55,600 nucleotides of DNA from DATFHX01 sp035247945 (GTDB lineage: Bacteria > Patescibacteriota > Saccharimonadia > Saccharimonadales > Saccharimonadaceae): assembly GCA_035247945.1 (NCBI GenBank), contig DATFHX010000004.1, forward strand, positions 1-55,600. The letters are read 5' to 3'. Positions within the stretch are counted from its first letter, which is position 1, and each line of letters begins with the position of its first letter. This document shows positions 49,109-55,600 of the stretch, in pieces. The position numbers and the translations under genes are program-made. The notes beneath the pieces are model-generated. The model was given only the letters and a program-made list of their open reading frames with translations, was not told where the DNA came from and searched no databases.

Positions 49109-50464
49109 TTACCTATACCGCTCTAACTCCGACATAGTCACTAATTGATACCCTTGCTGGCGAAGTTCGGGAACTGCCCGTTCCACTGCCTCGACAGACG
49201 CCTGGTGGATATCATGAACAAGAATGACCTGTCCATCATTGGCGGCGCCCATTATTGCCGCATAGGTACTTTGGCTATTATCCTGGTGTCTCCAGTCTTG
49301 TGTATCTGCGGTCCAAAGCGCTGTCCTCAGCCCTTGAGAGGTGAGATAGTTTTGCACTGCAGGATTCACCGCACCATATGGAGGCCGCATAAGAATAGGG
49401 GTATATCCACCAGTTGCAGCCTGTATTGCTCGTTGCGTATCGAGTATCTCCTGAGTCAGCCGCGGCTGTCCAATTGTCGGAAGTGAGACATGATCCCAGC
49501 TGTGATTACCGATCTCATTCCCTTCGGTCACTACCCTATTCACCGTAGTCGCCCTACCTCCAACCTGGCGTCCAATCATAAAGAACGTGGCGTGGGCATG
49601 ATACTGCTTTAATACGTCGAGTACTCTATCAGTAAAGGGACCTGGTCCATCATCAAACGTCAGTGCGATCATCTTCCCGTTTGGATCAATCTCATCTGCA
49701 GGTTTGGGTTTTGATGAAACAATATATGCAACAGGAAGTGGCGTATCGCCCTTCTTTGCAGTGATATATTCAGGTTTTACACTACCACTGAGTACCGTCC
49801 CCGCAATACTCATTCGCTTTTGGTCTTGGGATTCAGTTGGATTTTGAAAGTTCAGCATAAATCCGATATATCCTGGTTCAACCCAGAACTGATGTATATT
49901 CTCTGGAGTAAGTTTTAATAGCCCAAACTGCTGTGCTATAGAGAGGTCATTTCCATGATCCTGTTTGAAATAGTCGTAGAGTAGCGACCCAAAACCCTCC
50001 GTCTTTACGAAAAGATCCTTAAACGCGAGCTCCCTTCCAGATCCAAGATCGAGCGTCATAAAGCGCGTAGCCAATTCGGTTGGCTGACCTGCGTGTCTTT
50101 TCTGTTCACTAAATCGAATACTCGCTATGCGATCATCCTGGTAGAGGATGGTGTACCCAATAACAAGTTTATTCCGAGGGTCAAAAGATCCCCCATTTAG
50201 GCCACTATCGAACGACTCTGCCTCCTTCCCAATATACCCTCGTACAGTTGCGGTAGCTTTTTCACTCTTAAAAACAGGAAAGGTTGTTTCGTTATTTTGC
50301 ACAATTCTTTCGCGAGGAGTTAATTGTGTCCGAAGAATATTCGTAGGGGAAGGGTGTAAAAATACATATTGCAGAATAATAAGCAGGAAAATTGCACTCA
50401 GGAAAAAGAGAGCGTCCGCAAGCGACTGGTGCCTGCGGACATTTCTCATGCTTCTCTTTTTCAT
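49109..50464 (-). CDS. Membrane-anchored polysaccharide deacetylase (PdaC-like)
   Basis: 451 residues. Basic start and one membrane helix (about 15-35); residues 75-250 resemble the DUF4163/DUF3298 region of PdaC-like proteins (LDLGSGRELAFKDLFVKTEG). The NodB domain follows: MIALTFDDGPGPFTDRVLDV (about 265), GNEIGNHSWDHVSLPTIG with the zinc-binding His pair, and PILMRPPYGAVNPAV. It probably removes acetyl groups from peptidoglycan or another envelope glycan outside the cell. Four bases upstream of it ends the DUF4232 gene. Confidence 0.92.
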   Translation of the reverse strand: MKKRSMRNVRRHQSLADALFFLSAIFLLIILQYVFLHPSPTNILRTQLTPRERIVQNNETTFPVFKSEKATATVRGYIGKEAESFDSGLNGGSFDPRNKLVIGYTILYQDDRIASIRFSEQKRHAGQPTELATRFMTLDLGSGRELAFKDLFVKTEGFGSLLYDYFKQDHGNDLSIAQQFGLLKLTPENIHQFWVEPGYIGFMLNFQNPTESQDQKRMSIAGTVLSGSVKPEYITAKKGDTPLPVAYIVSSKPKPADEIDPNGKMIALTFDDGPGPFTDRVLDVLKQYHAHATFFMIGRQVGGRATTVNRVVTEGNEIGNHSWDHVSLPTIGQPRLTQEILDTQRAIQAATGGYTPILMRPPYGAVNPAVQNYLTSQGLRTALWTADTQDWRHQDNSQSTYAAIMGAANDGQVILVHDIHQASVEAVERAVPELRQQGYQLVTMSELERYR

Positions 50465-50467
50465 CGA

Positions 50468-51103
50468 TTACAAGCTAAGTACAGGCGAAACCACAAATCC
50501 TGGACACCATGAGCTTATTGAAGTGGCAACACTTATATAGCCAGTGTCGTTTGGTGGATATACACGAAGTCTCGTGGCACCTGCCTTACATTCTCCACCA
50601 CTGAAGTTTGCCTCGTTTGCAATACTAAGAACCGACTTCACCTTTGCTCCTGGAGCAAGTGATTGCGTTGCTTTTGTGTAGTTGGTTGCCCGCTCGGCTG
50701 GTGATCCGATCAAATTTCCATTGTCGTTAACCAGCGATACACCTGGGAATCCATACAGTGTACAGGTACGCTTCCCACTATTCGTAAGAATAATGTTATA
50801 TGCCAATGTACCAGCGCCACTGTCGCTACCAGGCTCAAAGCTGAGTGACAGTTCGTCAGCGTTACATGTTGGATCGGTGACCACCTTAGGCGGCGCCTTT
50901 TCTGCTGGCGTCTTGTCGTCATCCTTCTTTGGAGCACTTGCCTGCGCCTGAGCCTGTGCTTTAGCTTCATCTGCAGCTGCTTGCTTAGCGGTACTAATCT
51001 CTTGCTCTTTATTTATTTGACCGAGGACATAGCCGCCACCAAGTCCTGCGACAAGTGCAACAACAACTCCTACAACAATCCATACGACAGTTTTTTTATT
51101 CAT
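50468..51103 (-). CDS. Membrane-anchored DUF4232-type protein
   Basis: 211 residues. Basic residues, one membrane helix (about 8-28) with a glycine-rich end, an Ala/Gln/Lys coiled segment (35-75), then a beta-rich domain with four Cys: DPTCNADELSLSFEPG, GKRTCTLYGFPGVSLVN, FSGGECKAGATRLRVYPP and SSWCPGF. This is the DUF4232 pattern known mainly from actinobacterial secreted proteins. It may be exported with the adjacent deacetylase (same operon, three-base gap). Confidence 0.85.
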   Translation of the reverse strand: MNKKTVVWIVVGVVVALVAGLGGGYVLGQINKEQEISTAKQAAADEAKAQAQAQASAPKKDDDKTPAEKAPPKVVTDPTCNADELSLSFEPGSDSGAGTLAYNIILTNSGKRTCTLYGFPGVSLVNDNGNLIGSPAERATNYTKATQSLAPGAKVKSVLSIANEANFSGGECKAGATRLRVYPPNDTGYISVATSISSWCPGFVVSPVLSL

Positions 51104-51138
51104 GCCCTGATTATATCCTTTTTACCATAAGCGTCAAG

Positions 51139-51807
51139 TTACAAAACAACAACGTTTTGGCGGGCCCAAGCGAGCGCTTCTTTCGTCGCAGTACGTGCTG
51201 TCTGTGACGACTCAGTTGGAGTATCATCTCCCCACCACCGGCTCCACGCCCAATCGGCTGGGTTAAGACATTCAAGATTGTCTTGGTGGCGAAGCACACC
51301 ATCGATAAAGGCGGTGTTACGCTCAGTATAGACGAGTGTGTACCCCGACTTTTCGAGCGCCTTTTTACTCGCAATATTCCCATGGATTACGGCCGACTTC
51401 AGACGGACAAGTCCCAGCTGCTCGAATGCATACCACGTTCGTGCCTTATGAATCGCCGAGGCTATTCCCCGCCCCCAATATGAGCGGTCAACAATAAGTG
51501 AACCACTTGTTGCCTGGTTTAGCGGGTGCCGCTCTATCCCCTCGAGCGCCGTACTCCCTATGAGTCGACGCTCACTCCCTTCTCTATGCCATATACCCCA
51601 AACAACAGCGTTTTTGTCCGTTCTCACTTTTTCGAACCATTCCTGTTCATCCTCAAGGACAGGCGCGCCTCCTATTGCGAGGTACTTCGAGACGCTCGCT
51701 TGCTGCAACCCGGGCGAAATAAAGGCGTGAAGCTTTTCTTTTTCTATTGGTGCAAGTTCAATCTGTAGATCACCAATATTCATTTGCATAATAGGGCCAA
51801 ATGCCAT
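51139..51807 (-). CDS. GNAT-family N-acetyltransferase
   Basis: 222 residues. GNAT motif A is LIVDRSYWGRGIASAIHKAR (R-G-I-A, acetyl-CoA pyrophosphate loop) and motif B GLVRLKSAVIHGNIASKKAL followed by EKSGYTLVYTE, as in RimJ/RimL-type enzymes. Substrate may be protein N-termini, antibiotics or small amines. The C-terminal 45 residues with two W-x-x-W elements are unusual. 12 bases separate it from the upstream permease. Confidence 0.9.
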   Translation of the reverse strand: MAFGPIMQMNIGDLQIELAPIEKEKLHAFISPGLQQASVSKYLAIGGAPVLEDEQEWFEKVRTDKNAVVWGIWHREGSERRLIGSTALEGIERHPLNQATSGSLIVDRSYWGRGIASAIHKARTWYAFEQLGLVRLKSAVIHGNIASKKALEKSGYTLVYTERNTAFIDGVLRHQDNLECLNPADWAWSRWWGDDTPTESSQTARTATKEALAWARQNVVVL

Positions 51808-51819
51808 ACTAACTATCTC

Positions 51820-52617
51820 CTAACTCGTTGTTTTGCGGCGAAAGAGCCAGGCCGCAACTGGCATTGAAATGACGAGAATTGCCACACTCCAGATAACCGA
51901 CCATAGTCCTGAGTTGTCCATGGGCGTGCCTACCATAAGTGAACGAACCGCATCGACCATATGAGTCACGGGCTGGTTTTCAGCAAAGCCGCGAAGCCAC
52001 GGGGTCATCGTGCTTGGATCGACAAAAGCACTACTTGCGAACGTGAGTGGAAAAATAACGACGAACGAAATCCACTGCACGCCCTCAACACTCTTTGCAA
52101 CGATACCAACAATTGCTGATAGCCATGAGATTGCAAGAGTGAAGAGTGCAATGAGCCCTATAATCATGAGCCAATCGGTAAAATCGGCAGTTGGACGAAA
52201 ACCAAAGGCCAGTCCCGCCACAATCATCACAATCGCTGAAATACCATTTCGGAATAGGTCTGAAACAACATGTCCATTCACTACTGCCAGGTTTGACATA
52301 GGCAGCGAACGGAATCGATCGACAATTCCTTTTTGCAGATCGTTCGTTACTGCAATGGCTGTTGTCGTAGATCCAAAGGCGAGTGTTTGTACAATAATTC
52401 CCGCCATTAAGAAGTTAATATAACTTGTTCCCGTTTGAATCGCTCCACCAAAAACTGCTGTGAAGAGCACGAGAAACATGATTGGCTGGAAGAAGGTTCC
52501 GAGTAGCTGGTCAGTATTACGAATAATGTGAGTTGAGCTACGCTTAATCATGATTAACGAGTCGTTAATTGCCATGATGAACTTTGGTTTCTTTTCGAAT
52601 TCGAGTTCCACTGCCAT
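51820..52617 (-). CDS. ABC-2 type transporter permease
   Basis: 265 residues with about six membrane helices. The ABC-2 pattern is clear: TDQLLGTFFQPIMFLVLFTA, NFLMAGIIVQTLAFGSTTTA, LQKGIVDRFRSLPMSNLAVV (cytoplasmic coupling helix region) and LTFASSAFVDPSTMTPWLRG. This resembles DrrB/NodJ-type drug or polysaccharide exporters. It overlaps the ATPase gene by one base. Confidence 0.93.
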   Translation of the reverse strand: MAVELEFEKKPKFIMAINDSLIMIKRSSTHIIRNTDQLLGTFFQPIMFLVLFTAVFGGAIQTGTSYINFLMAGIIVQTLAFGSTTTAIAVTNDLQKGIVDRFRSLPMSNLAVVNGHVVSDLFRNGISAIVMIVAGLAFGFRPTADFTDWLMIIGLIALFTLAISWLSAIVGIVAKSVEGVQWISFVVIFPLTFASSAFVDPSTMTPWLRGFAENQPVTHMVDAVRSLMVGTPMDNSGLWSVIWSVAILVISMPVAAWLFRRKTTS

Positions 52618-53570
52618 TACTTTTCTTCCTTTTCGGTTACTTGTTTACCAGTGAGCGATAGGAATACGTCATCGAGCGTTGGCTTATGAACCGCCATTGA
52701 ATCGACAGATACTCCTGCAGCGGCGAGGGCATCGAGCGCCGAACGAACGTCGACATTTGTGTCCTGAATCATCATCGTAAGGGTGAGCGCTTCGTTGTCT
52801 GCGTCGGCATGTCCACTTAGGATGTTTTTCGCTTTTTCCAGTGTTGCCTCGTCTTTAAACGCGAGCTCCAACCGATCATTGCCAACCTTAGATTTAAGCT
52901 CTCGAGCGGTTCCTTCGGCAATTACTTTGCCGCCATCGATGACAACAATCCGGTCAGCAAGCTGGTCAGCTTCTTCAAGATACTGCGTAGTAAGGAGAAT
53001 TGTCGCGCCTTTTTGCTTTAGAGTGTTAATAATATTCCACATCGCAATGCGAGACCTTGGATCGAGGCCTGTCGTCGGCTCATCAAGAAAGATAATGGGC
53101 GGCGTCGCGATAAGGCTCACTGCAAGGTCAAGGCGACGGCGCATCCCTCCAGAATAGGTCTTCAGTGGGCGATCTGCTGCATCGACCAGATCAAATTCTT
53201 CGAGAAGTTCCTGGGCGCGCGCTTTGGCACTTGCCTTCGTAAGACGATAGAGCCGCCCCATCATAATAAGATTTTCTCGGCCCGTAAGTAGTTCATCAAC
53301 CGCAGCAGATTGACCCGTGAGCCCAATGACGCGCCGCACAGCATCAGCATCCGTCTTGACGTCATGTCCTTCAATCGTCACTGTTCCACTGTCGAATCCG
53401 AGAAGGGTGCTTAGAATCCGAACCGTCGTTGTCTTGCCGGCCCCATTAGGCCCAAGCAGTGCGAGCATCGTACCGCGTTCGACAGCGATATCAATGCCGC
53501 GCAGCACGACATTCTTTCCATATGCTTTCTGCAAGTTTTTTGCTTCAATTACATAGTTCTGCTGCGCCAT
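52617..53570 (-). CDS. ABC transporter ATP-binding protein (DrrA-like)
   Basis: 317 residues. Walker A LLGPNGAGKTTT (about 38), signature TYSGGMRRRLDLAVSL (about 140), Walker B PIIFLDEPTTGLDP, and a DUF4162-type C-terminal domain (LTMMIQDTNVDVRSALDALA) seen in DrrA-type exporters. With the permease it probably forms a drug or lipid exporter, energised by ATP. An inverted repeat overlapping its -10 box suggests a dedicated repressor. Confidence 0.95.
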   Translation of the reverse strand: MAQQNYVIEAKNLQKAYGKNVVLRGIDIAVERGTMLALLGPNGAGKTTTVRILSTLLGFDSGTVTIEGHDVKTDADAVRRVIGLTGQSAAVDELLTGRENLIMMGRLYRLTKASAKARAQELLEEFDLVDAADRPLKTYSGGMRRRLDLAVSLIATPPIIFLDEPTTGLDPRSRIAMWNIINTLKQKGATILLTTQYLEEADQLADRIVVIDGGKVIAEGTARELKSKVGNDRLELAFKDEATLEKAKNILSGHADADNEALTLTMMIQDTNVDVRSALDALAAAGVSVDSMAVHKPTLDDVFLSLTGKQVTEKEEK

Positions 53571-53583
53571 AGTACCCCTATTT

Positions 53584-53613
53584 TAGTTTGGTACTATTTA
53601 GTATACCAAACTA
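53584..53613. promoter_or_regulatory. Inverted repeat over the ABC transporter promoter
   Basis: TAGTTTGGTA (53584-53593) and TACCAAACTA (53604-53613), a perfect 10-base dyad with ten bases between; on the minus strand TATACT lies inside. It touches the grpE stop codon. It may be an operator of a PadR/TetR/MarR-type repressor, or double as a weak terminator for grpE. Confidence 0.55.
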
Positions 53614-54093
53614 GGCACGAGTAACTTTGACCATTGCATGACGAATTGGACGGCCGTTAAGTGTGTAGCCTGCTTGAAGCTCTTCAGCAATCACTTCTTT
53701 GTCACCCTTGGCATCTTCGTCAAACTGAATCGCTTCGTGAAGACTTGGATCAAAAGTACTGCCCGGTGTTGCCTCAATCCGACGAAGGTTCATTCCTTCG
53801 AGCGCTTTATCGAGGTTCTTCACAAGCCCGGCGACACCCTGTGCCCACTTATTCTCTTTAAGGTCTTCTGGCATATGTGTCGCGGCACGCTCAATCGTAT
53901 CAATGACAGGGAGTAGTTTAAGAATAGCACTGGTTTGACCAGCATCACGGGCAGTTACCTTCTCTTGTTCTGTTCGTTTGCGGTAGTTCTCAAAATCAGC
54001 ACGCATCCGCTGGACGTCGGCGGTGAGTTCATCGACTTGCTGCTGCAGATCAGTCGCTTCGTCTGGTTGAATTTGGTCATCTTTTTTTGTCAT
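53611..54093 (-). CDS. grpE: Nucleotide exchange factor GrpE
   Basis: 160 residues. Coiled coil (15-55, LQQQVDELTADVQRMRADFE, then NYRKRTEQEK) and beta-rich head with LKLLPVIDTIERAA, FDPSLHEAIQFDEDAKGDKE and the end GYTLNGRPIRHAMVKV. It releases ADP from DnaK. It is downstream of hrcA in the CIRCE-controlled operon. Confidence 0.96.
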   Translation of the reverse strand: MTKKDDQIQPDEATDLQQQVDELTADVQRMRADFENYRKRTEQEKVTARDAGQTSAILKLLPVIDTIERAATHMPEDLKENKWAQGVAGLVKNLDKALEGMNLRRIEATPGSTFDPSLHEAIQFDEDAKGDKEVIAEELQAGYTLNGRPIRHAMVKVTRA

Positions 54094-54104
54094 AGTTTCT
54101 CCTC

Positions 54105-54815
54105 TTATAATACTTCTTCAAGCATTGCTCCGGCGTGACGAACAAGTCGCATCACCTTGCCATAGCTTTGACGCGTAGGTCCAAGTACGCCAATATAGCT
54201 TCGATCTGAATATGGTGAACGGAATCGACTAATAATCAGGCTTGCGCCACTTGTTTTCCCAATAGGGTTCTCCGAACCAATATAGACATTGAGTGGCTCG
54301 TTTGGAGCAGCTTCGCGGAGCCATGGCTCAAGATTATCCAGAAGTCTCGCTACTGCCTGAGCGTGGGTGCCGCCCATAAATTCAGGTTGGCTAAAAAGAT
54401 TGCCTATACCGCTCAGATAAAGTTCATCTCCAATTGTAGCCAGTCCTAGGTTGTGGGTTAGTTCAACAAGGCTATCGACCGCAGATCGGATCGCTCTGTC
54501 GGCTCGATCGCCATGCGTCGATACGCGCGCCTCAATCGCTCTCGCACTGCGATCGAGTTTTGGCTGATCATTAGTTTCACCGGCTGCAGTAATCTGATTT
54601 ACATAAAAGCGGTAGCCTTTGTCTGTGGGAATACGGCCCGCACTCGTATGCGGCTGCGTGATAAAACCCATTTCCTCAAGACGCGCCATTTCACTACGAA
54701 TCGTCGCACTGGAAACCCCAAAGAGCTTAGCGAGCATAATACTCCCCACCGGCGCCGCAACTTCAGCATACTGTTCAATAATTGCAGCGAGGATGGTGGC
54801 TTGGCGCTCTGTCAT
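54105..54815 (-). CDS. hrcA: Heat-inducible repressor HrcA (short form)
   Basis: 236 residues from ATG 54815; usual HrcA is about 340. The winged-helix N-terminus is complete (TERQATILAAIIEQYAEVAA, PVGSIMLAKLFGVSSATIRS, EMARLEEMGFITQPHTSAGR). The central dimerisation/GAF-like part is shortened, with LYLSGIGNLFSQPEFMGG and the typical end RSYIGVLGPTRQSYGKVMRL. TATAGT ends six bases before the ATG (leaderless) and a CIRCE precedes it, so it represses itself, grpE, dnaK and dnaJ. It binds CIRCE when folded and supported by chaperones. Confidence 0.95.
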   Translation of the reverse strand: MTERQATILAAIIEQYAEVAAPVGSIMLAKLFGVSSATIRSEMARLEEMGFITQPHTSAGRIPTDKGYRFYVNQITAAGETNDQPKLDRSARAIEARVSTHGDRADRAIRSAVDSLVELTHNLGLATIGDELYLSGIGNLFSQPEFMGGTHAQAVARLLDNLEPWLREAAPNEPLNVYIGSENPIGKTSGASLIISRFRSPYSDRSYIGVLGPTRQSYGKVMRLVRHAGAMLEEVL

Positions 54816-54835
54816 ACCTTCACTATAGCAAATTT

Positions 54836-54862
54836 CTGGCACTCTTTCAAACAGAGTGCCAG
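54836..54862. promoter_or_regulatory. CIRCE operator of hrcA-grpE
   Basis: CTGGCACTC (54836-54844), nine bases, GAGTGCCAG (54854-54862): variant CIRCE with symmetric changes in both arms, next to the hrcA -10 box. Confidence 0.88.
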
Positions 54863-54903
54863 TTCGTTTGCCTCATTGCCAGACGTCATATATACTGTTA
54901 CGC

Positions 54904-55542
54904 ATGATAGACATCGACTTTCCAGCCGAGCATATTACCGTCATTAAGAACTGGCTCAAAACCGGTTCTATTAATATATTCGGCCTCCCCTTCGCCGGTA
55001 AGGACACACACGGTGAAACCCTCTCAGCACTCCTTGACGCCCCACTTCTTGGTGGAGGTGAGATTCTCCGTGGCAGCATTATCCCACCCGAAATTAAAGC
55101 AGAGCTCGATGCAGGCCATCTCATCCCTACAGCCGATTATCTCCGTATCGTCACACCATATCTCAGTCGAAAGGAATTCGAGGGCAAGCCACTCATTCTT
55201 AGTTCCGTAGGACGTTGGGCGGGCGAAGAAGAAGGGGTACTTGCAGCTACTAGAGCAAGTGGTCATCCCACAAAAGCCGTGGTGTACCTTCATGCTGGGG
55301 AAGAGGTTGTTTTTCGTCGCTGGAAGAAGTCACAAGAAAAAGGTGACCGTGCTGGCCGTGCCGACGATGTTGAGGATGTACTTGAAACGCGCATTCAAGA
55401 GTTTAATGAGAAAACACTCCCTGTCATTGAAGTGTATCGCCAAAAGAAATTACTCATTGAGGTCAACAGCGATGCAGAGAAGATCGAAGTGCTCGAGAAT
55501 ATTCTTGCACGGCTCTACCTTCTGGCCTGCTCTACAACATAG
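54904..55542 (+). CDS. Adenylate-kinase-like nucleoside monophosphate kinase
   Basis: 212 residues from ATG 54904; TATACT ends seven bases upstream (leaderless). P-loop IFGLPFAGKDTHGETL (about residues 23-38) followed by ALLDAPLLGGGEILRGS, which corresponds to the adenylate-kinase NMP-binding region, and ILSSVGRWAGEEEGVLAATR, YLHAGEEVVFRRWKKSQEKG and RADDVEDVLETRIQEFNEKT, the lid/Arg-rich segment. The classical Adk signature G-F-P-R is replaced by S-V-G-R. It resembles CPR adenylate-kinase-like proteins; the actual acceptor nucleotide is unknown. Confidence 0.82.
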   Translation: MIDIDFPAEHITVIKNWLKTGSINIFGLPFAGKDTHGETLSALLDAPLLGGGEILRGSIIPPEIKAELDAGHLIPTADYLRIVTPYLSRKEFEGKPLILSSVGRWAGEEEGVLAATRASGHPTKAVVYLHAGEEVVFRRWKKSQEKGDRAGRADDVEDVLETRIQEFNEKTLPVIEVYRQKKLLIEVNSDAEKIEVLENILARLYLLACSTT

Positions 55543-55564
55543 TAAGGAGTTACGGCTCTTTTTA

Positions 55565-55597
55565 AAAAGCGCTCGTCTATGACGAGCGCTTTTGGTT
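55565..55597 (+). terminator. Terminator of the NMP kinase gene
   Basis: AAAAGCGCTCGTC (55565-55577), loop TAT, GACGAGCGCTTTT (55581-55593): 13 perfect pairs, then GGTTTG. Confidence 0.85.
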
Positions 55598-55600
55598 TGT

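Noticed and set aside
1..55600. CRISPR array, prophage or insertion sequence
   Set aside because: No regularly spaced direct repeats, phage structural genes, transposase or terminal inverted repeats were noticed.

Overview
The window looks like chromosomal DNA of a Candidatus Saccharibacteria (TM7, Patescibacteria/CPR) organism. This is inferred from gene content and style: small compact genes with many 1-4 nt overlaps, a Gram-positive-type machinery (RNase Y, sortase, HrcA/CIRCE heat-shock control, class A PBP, polysaccharide deacetylase), a monoderm-type IV pilus operon (pilB-C-M-N-O), several families typical of CPR genomes, and no biosynthetic pathways. No rRNA, transposase, integrase, phage structural gene or CRISPR array was seen; two tRNAs (Pro-TGG, Lys-TTT) are present.

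Layout. 1-2860: partial membrane protein, tRNA-Pro, a membrane protein, a VOC protein and a high-GC lipoprotein. 2938-6912: four-gene operon made of a duplicated pair of kinase-like proteins. 6984-11531: RNase Y operon (rny, Nudix, small coiled-coil, sortase, HD protein with an apparent frameshift), then tsaE-tsaB. 11589-18899: type IV pilus operon with flanking membrane and PRC-barrel genes. 18896-23379: recX, recA, a pseudopilin, GlsB-like and PH-domain proteins, ruvB. 23424-27933: cluster of four proteins that fuse a DNPH1/nucleoside-deoxyribosyltransferase-like domain to a ribbon-helix-helix domain, with a methyltransferase, a Nudix hydrolase and an RHH-less relative. 27930-33974: ruvA, PBP1A-like protein, phospholipase-D protein, ruvC, yebC. 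34089-41679: pseudopilin, small genes, tRNA-Lys, DUF192, then a four-gene operon of two ATP-grasp ligases and two MATCAP/DUF1704-like metallopeptidases. 41805-55593: dnaJ, dnaK and hrcA-grpE (three CIRCE operators), radC, deacetylase, ABC transporter and NMP kinase, interrupted by small high-GC genes.

Three patterns stand out. First, eight small genes (starts at 2288, 32029, 34841, 41805, 44033 on the minus strand, 44225, 48094, 48623) are richer in G+C than their neighbours; most have a sigma70-like promoter, a 5' UTR, a Shine-Dalgarno site and a private G+C-rich hairpin. They include a TerD-like protein, a free-standing RNA polymerase alpha-CTD-like protein, an XRE/zinc-ribbon protein and a lipoprotein. 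They look like acquired single-gene units, perhaps from the actinobacterial host on which such bacteria live (inference). Second, many native genes have a TATAAT-like -10 box 6-10 nt upstream of the start codon, which predicts leaderless mRNAs. Third, two paralogue clusters (kinase-like pairs; deoxyribosyltransferase-like/RHH fusions) appear to be undescribed systems. In both, the residue expected to be catalytic appears displaced or replaced.

All family assignments were made by eye from motifs, without database searches.
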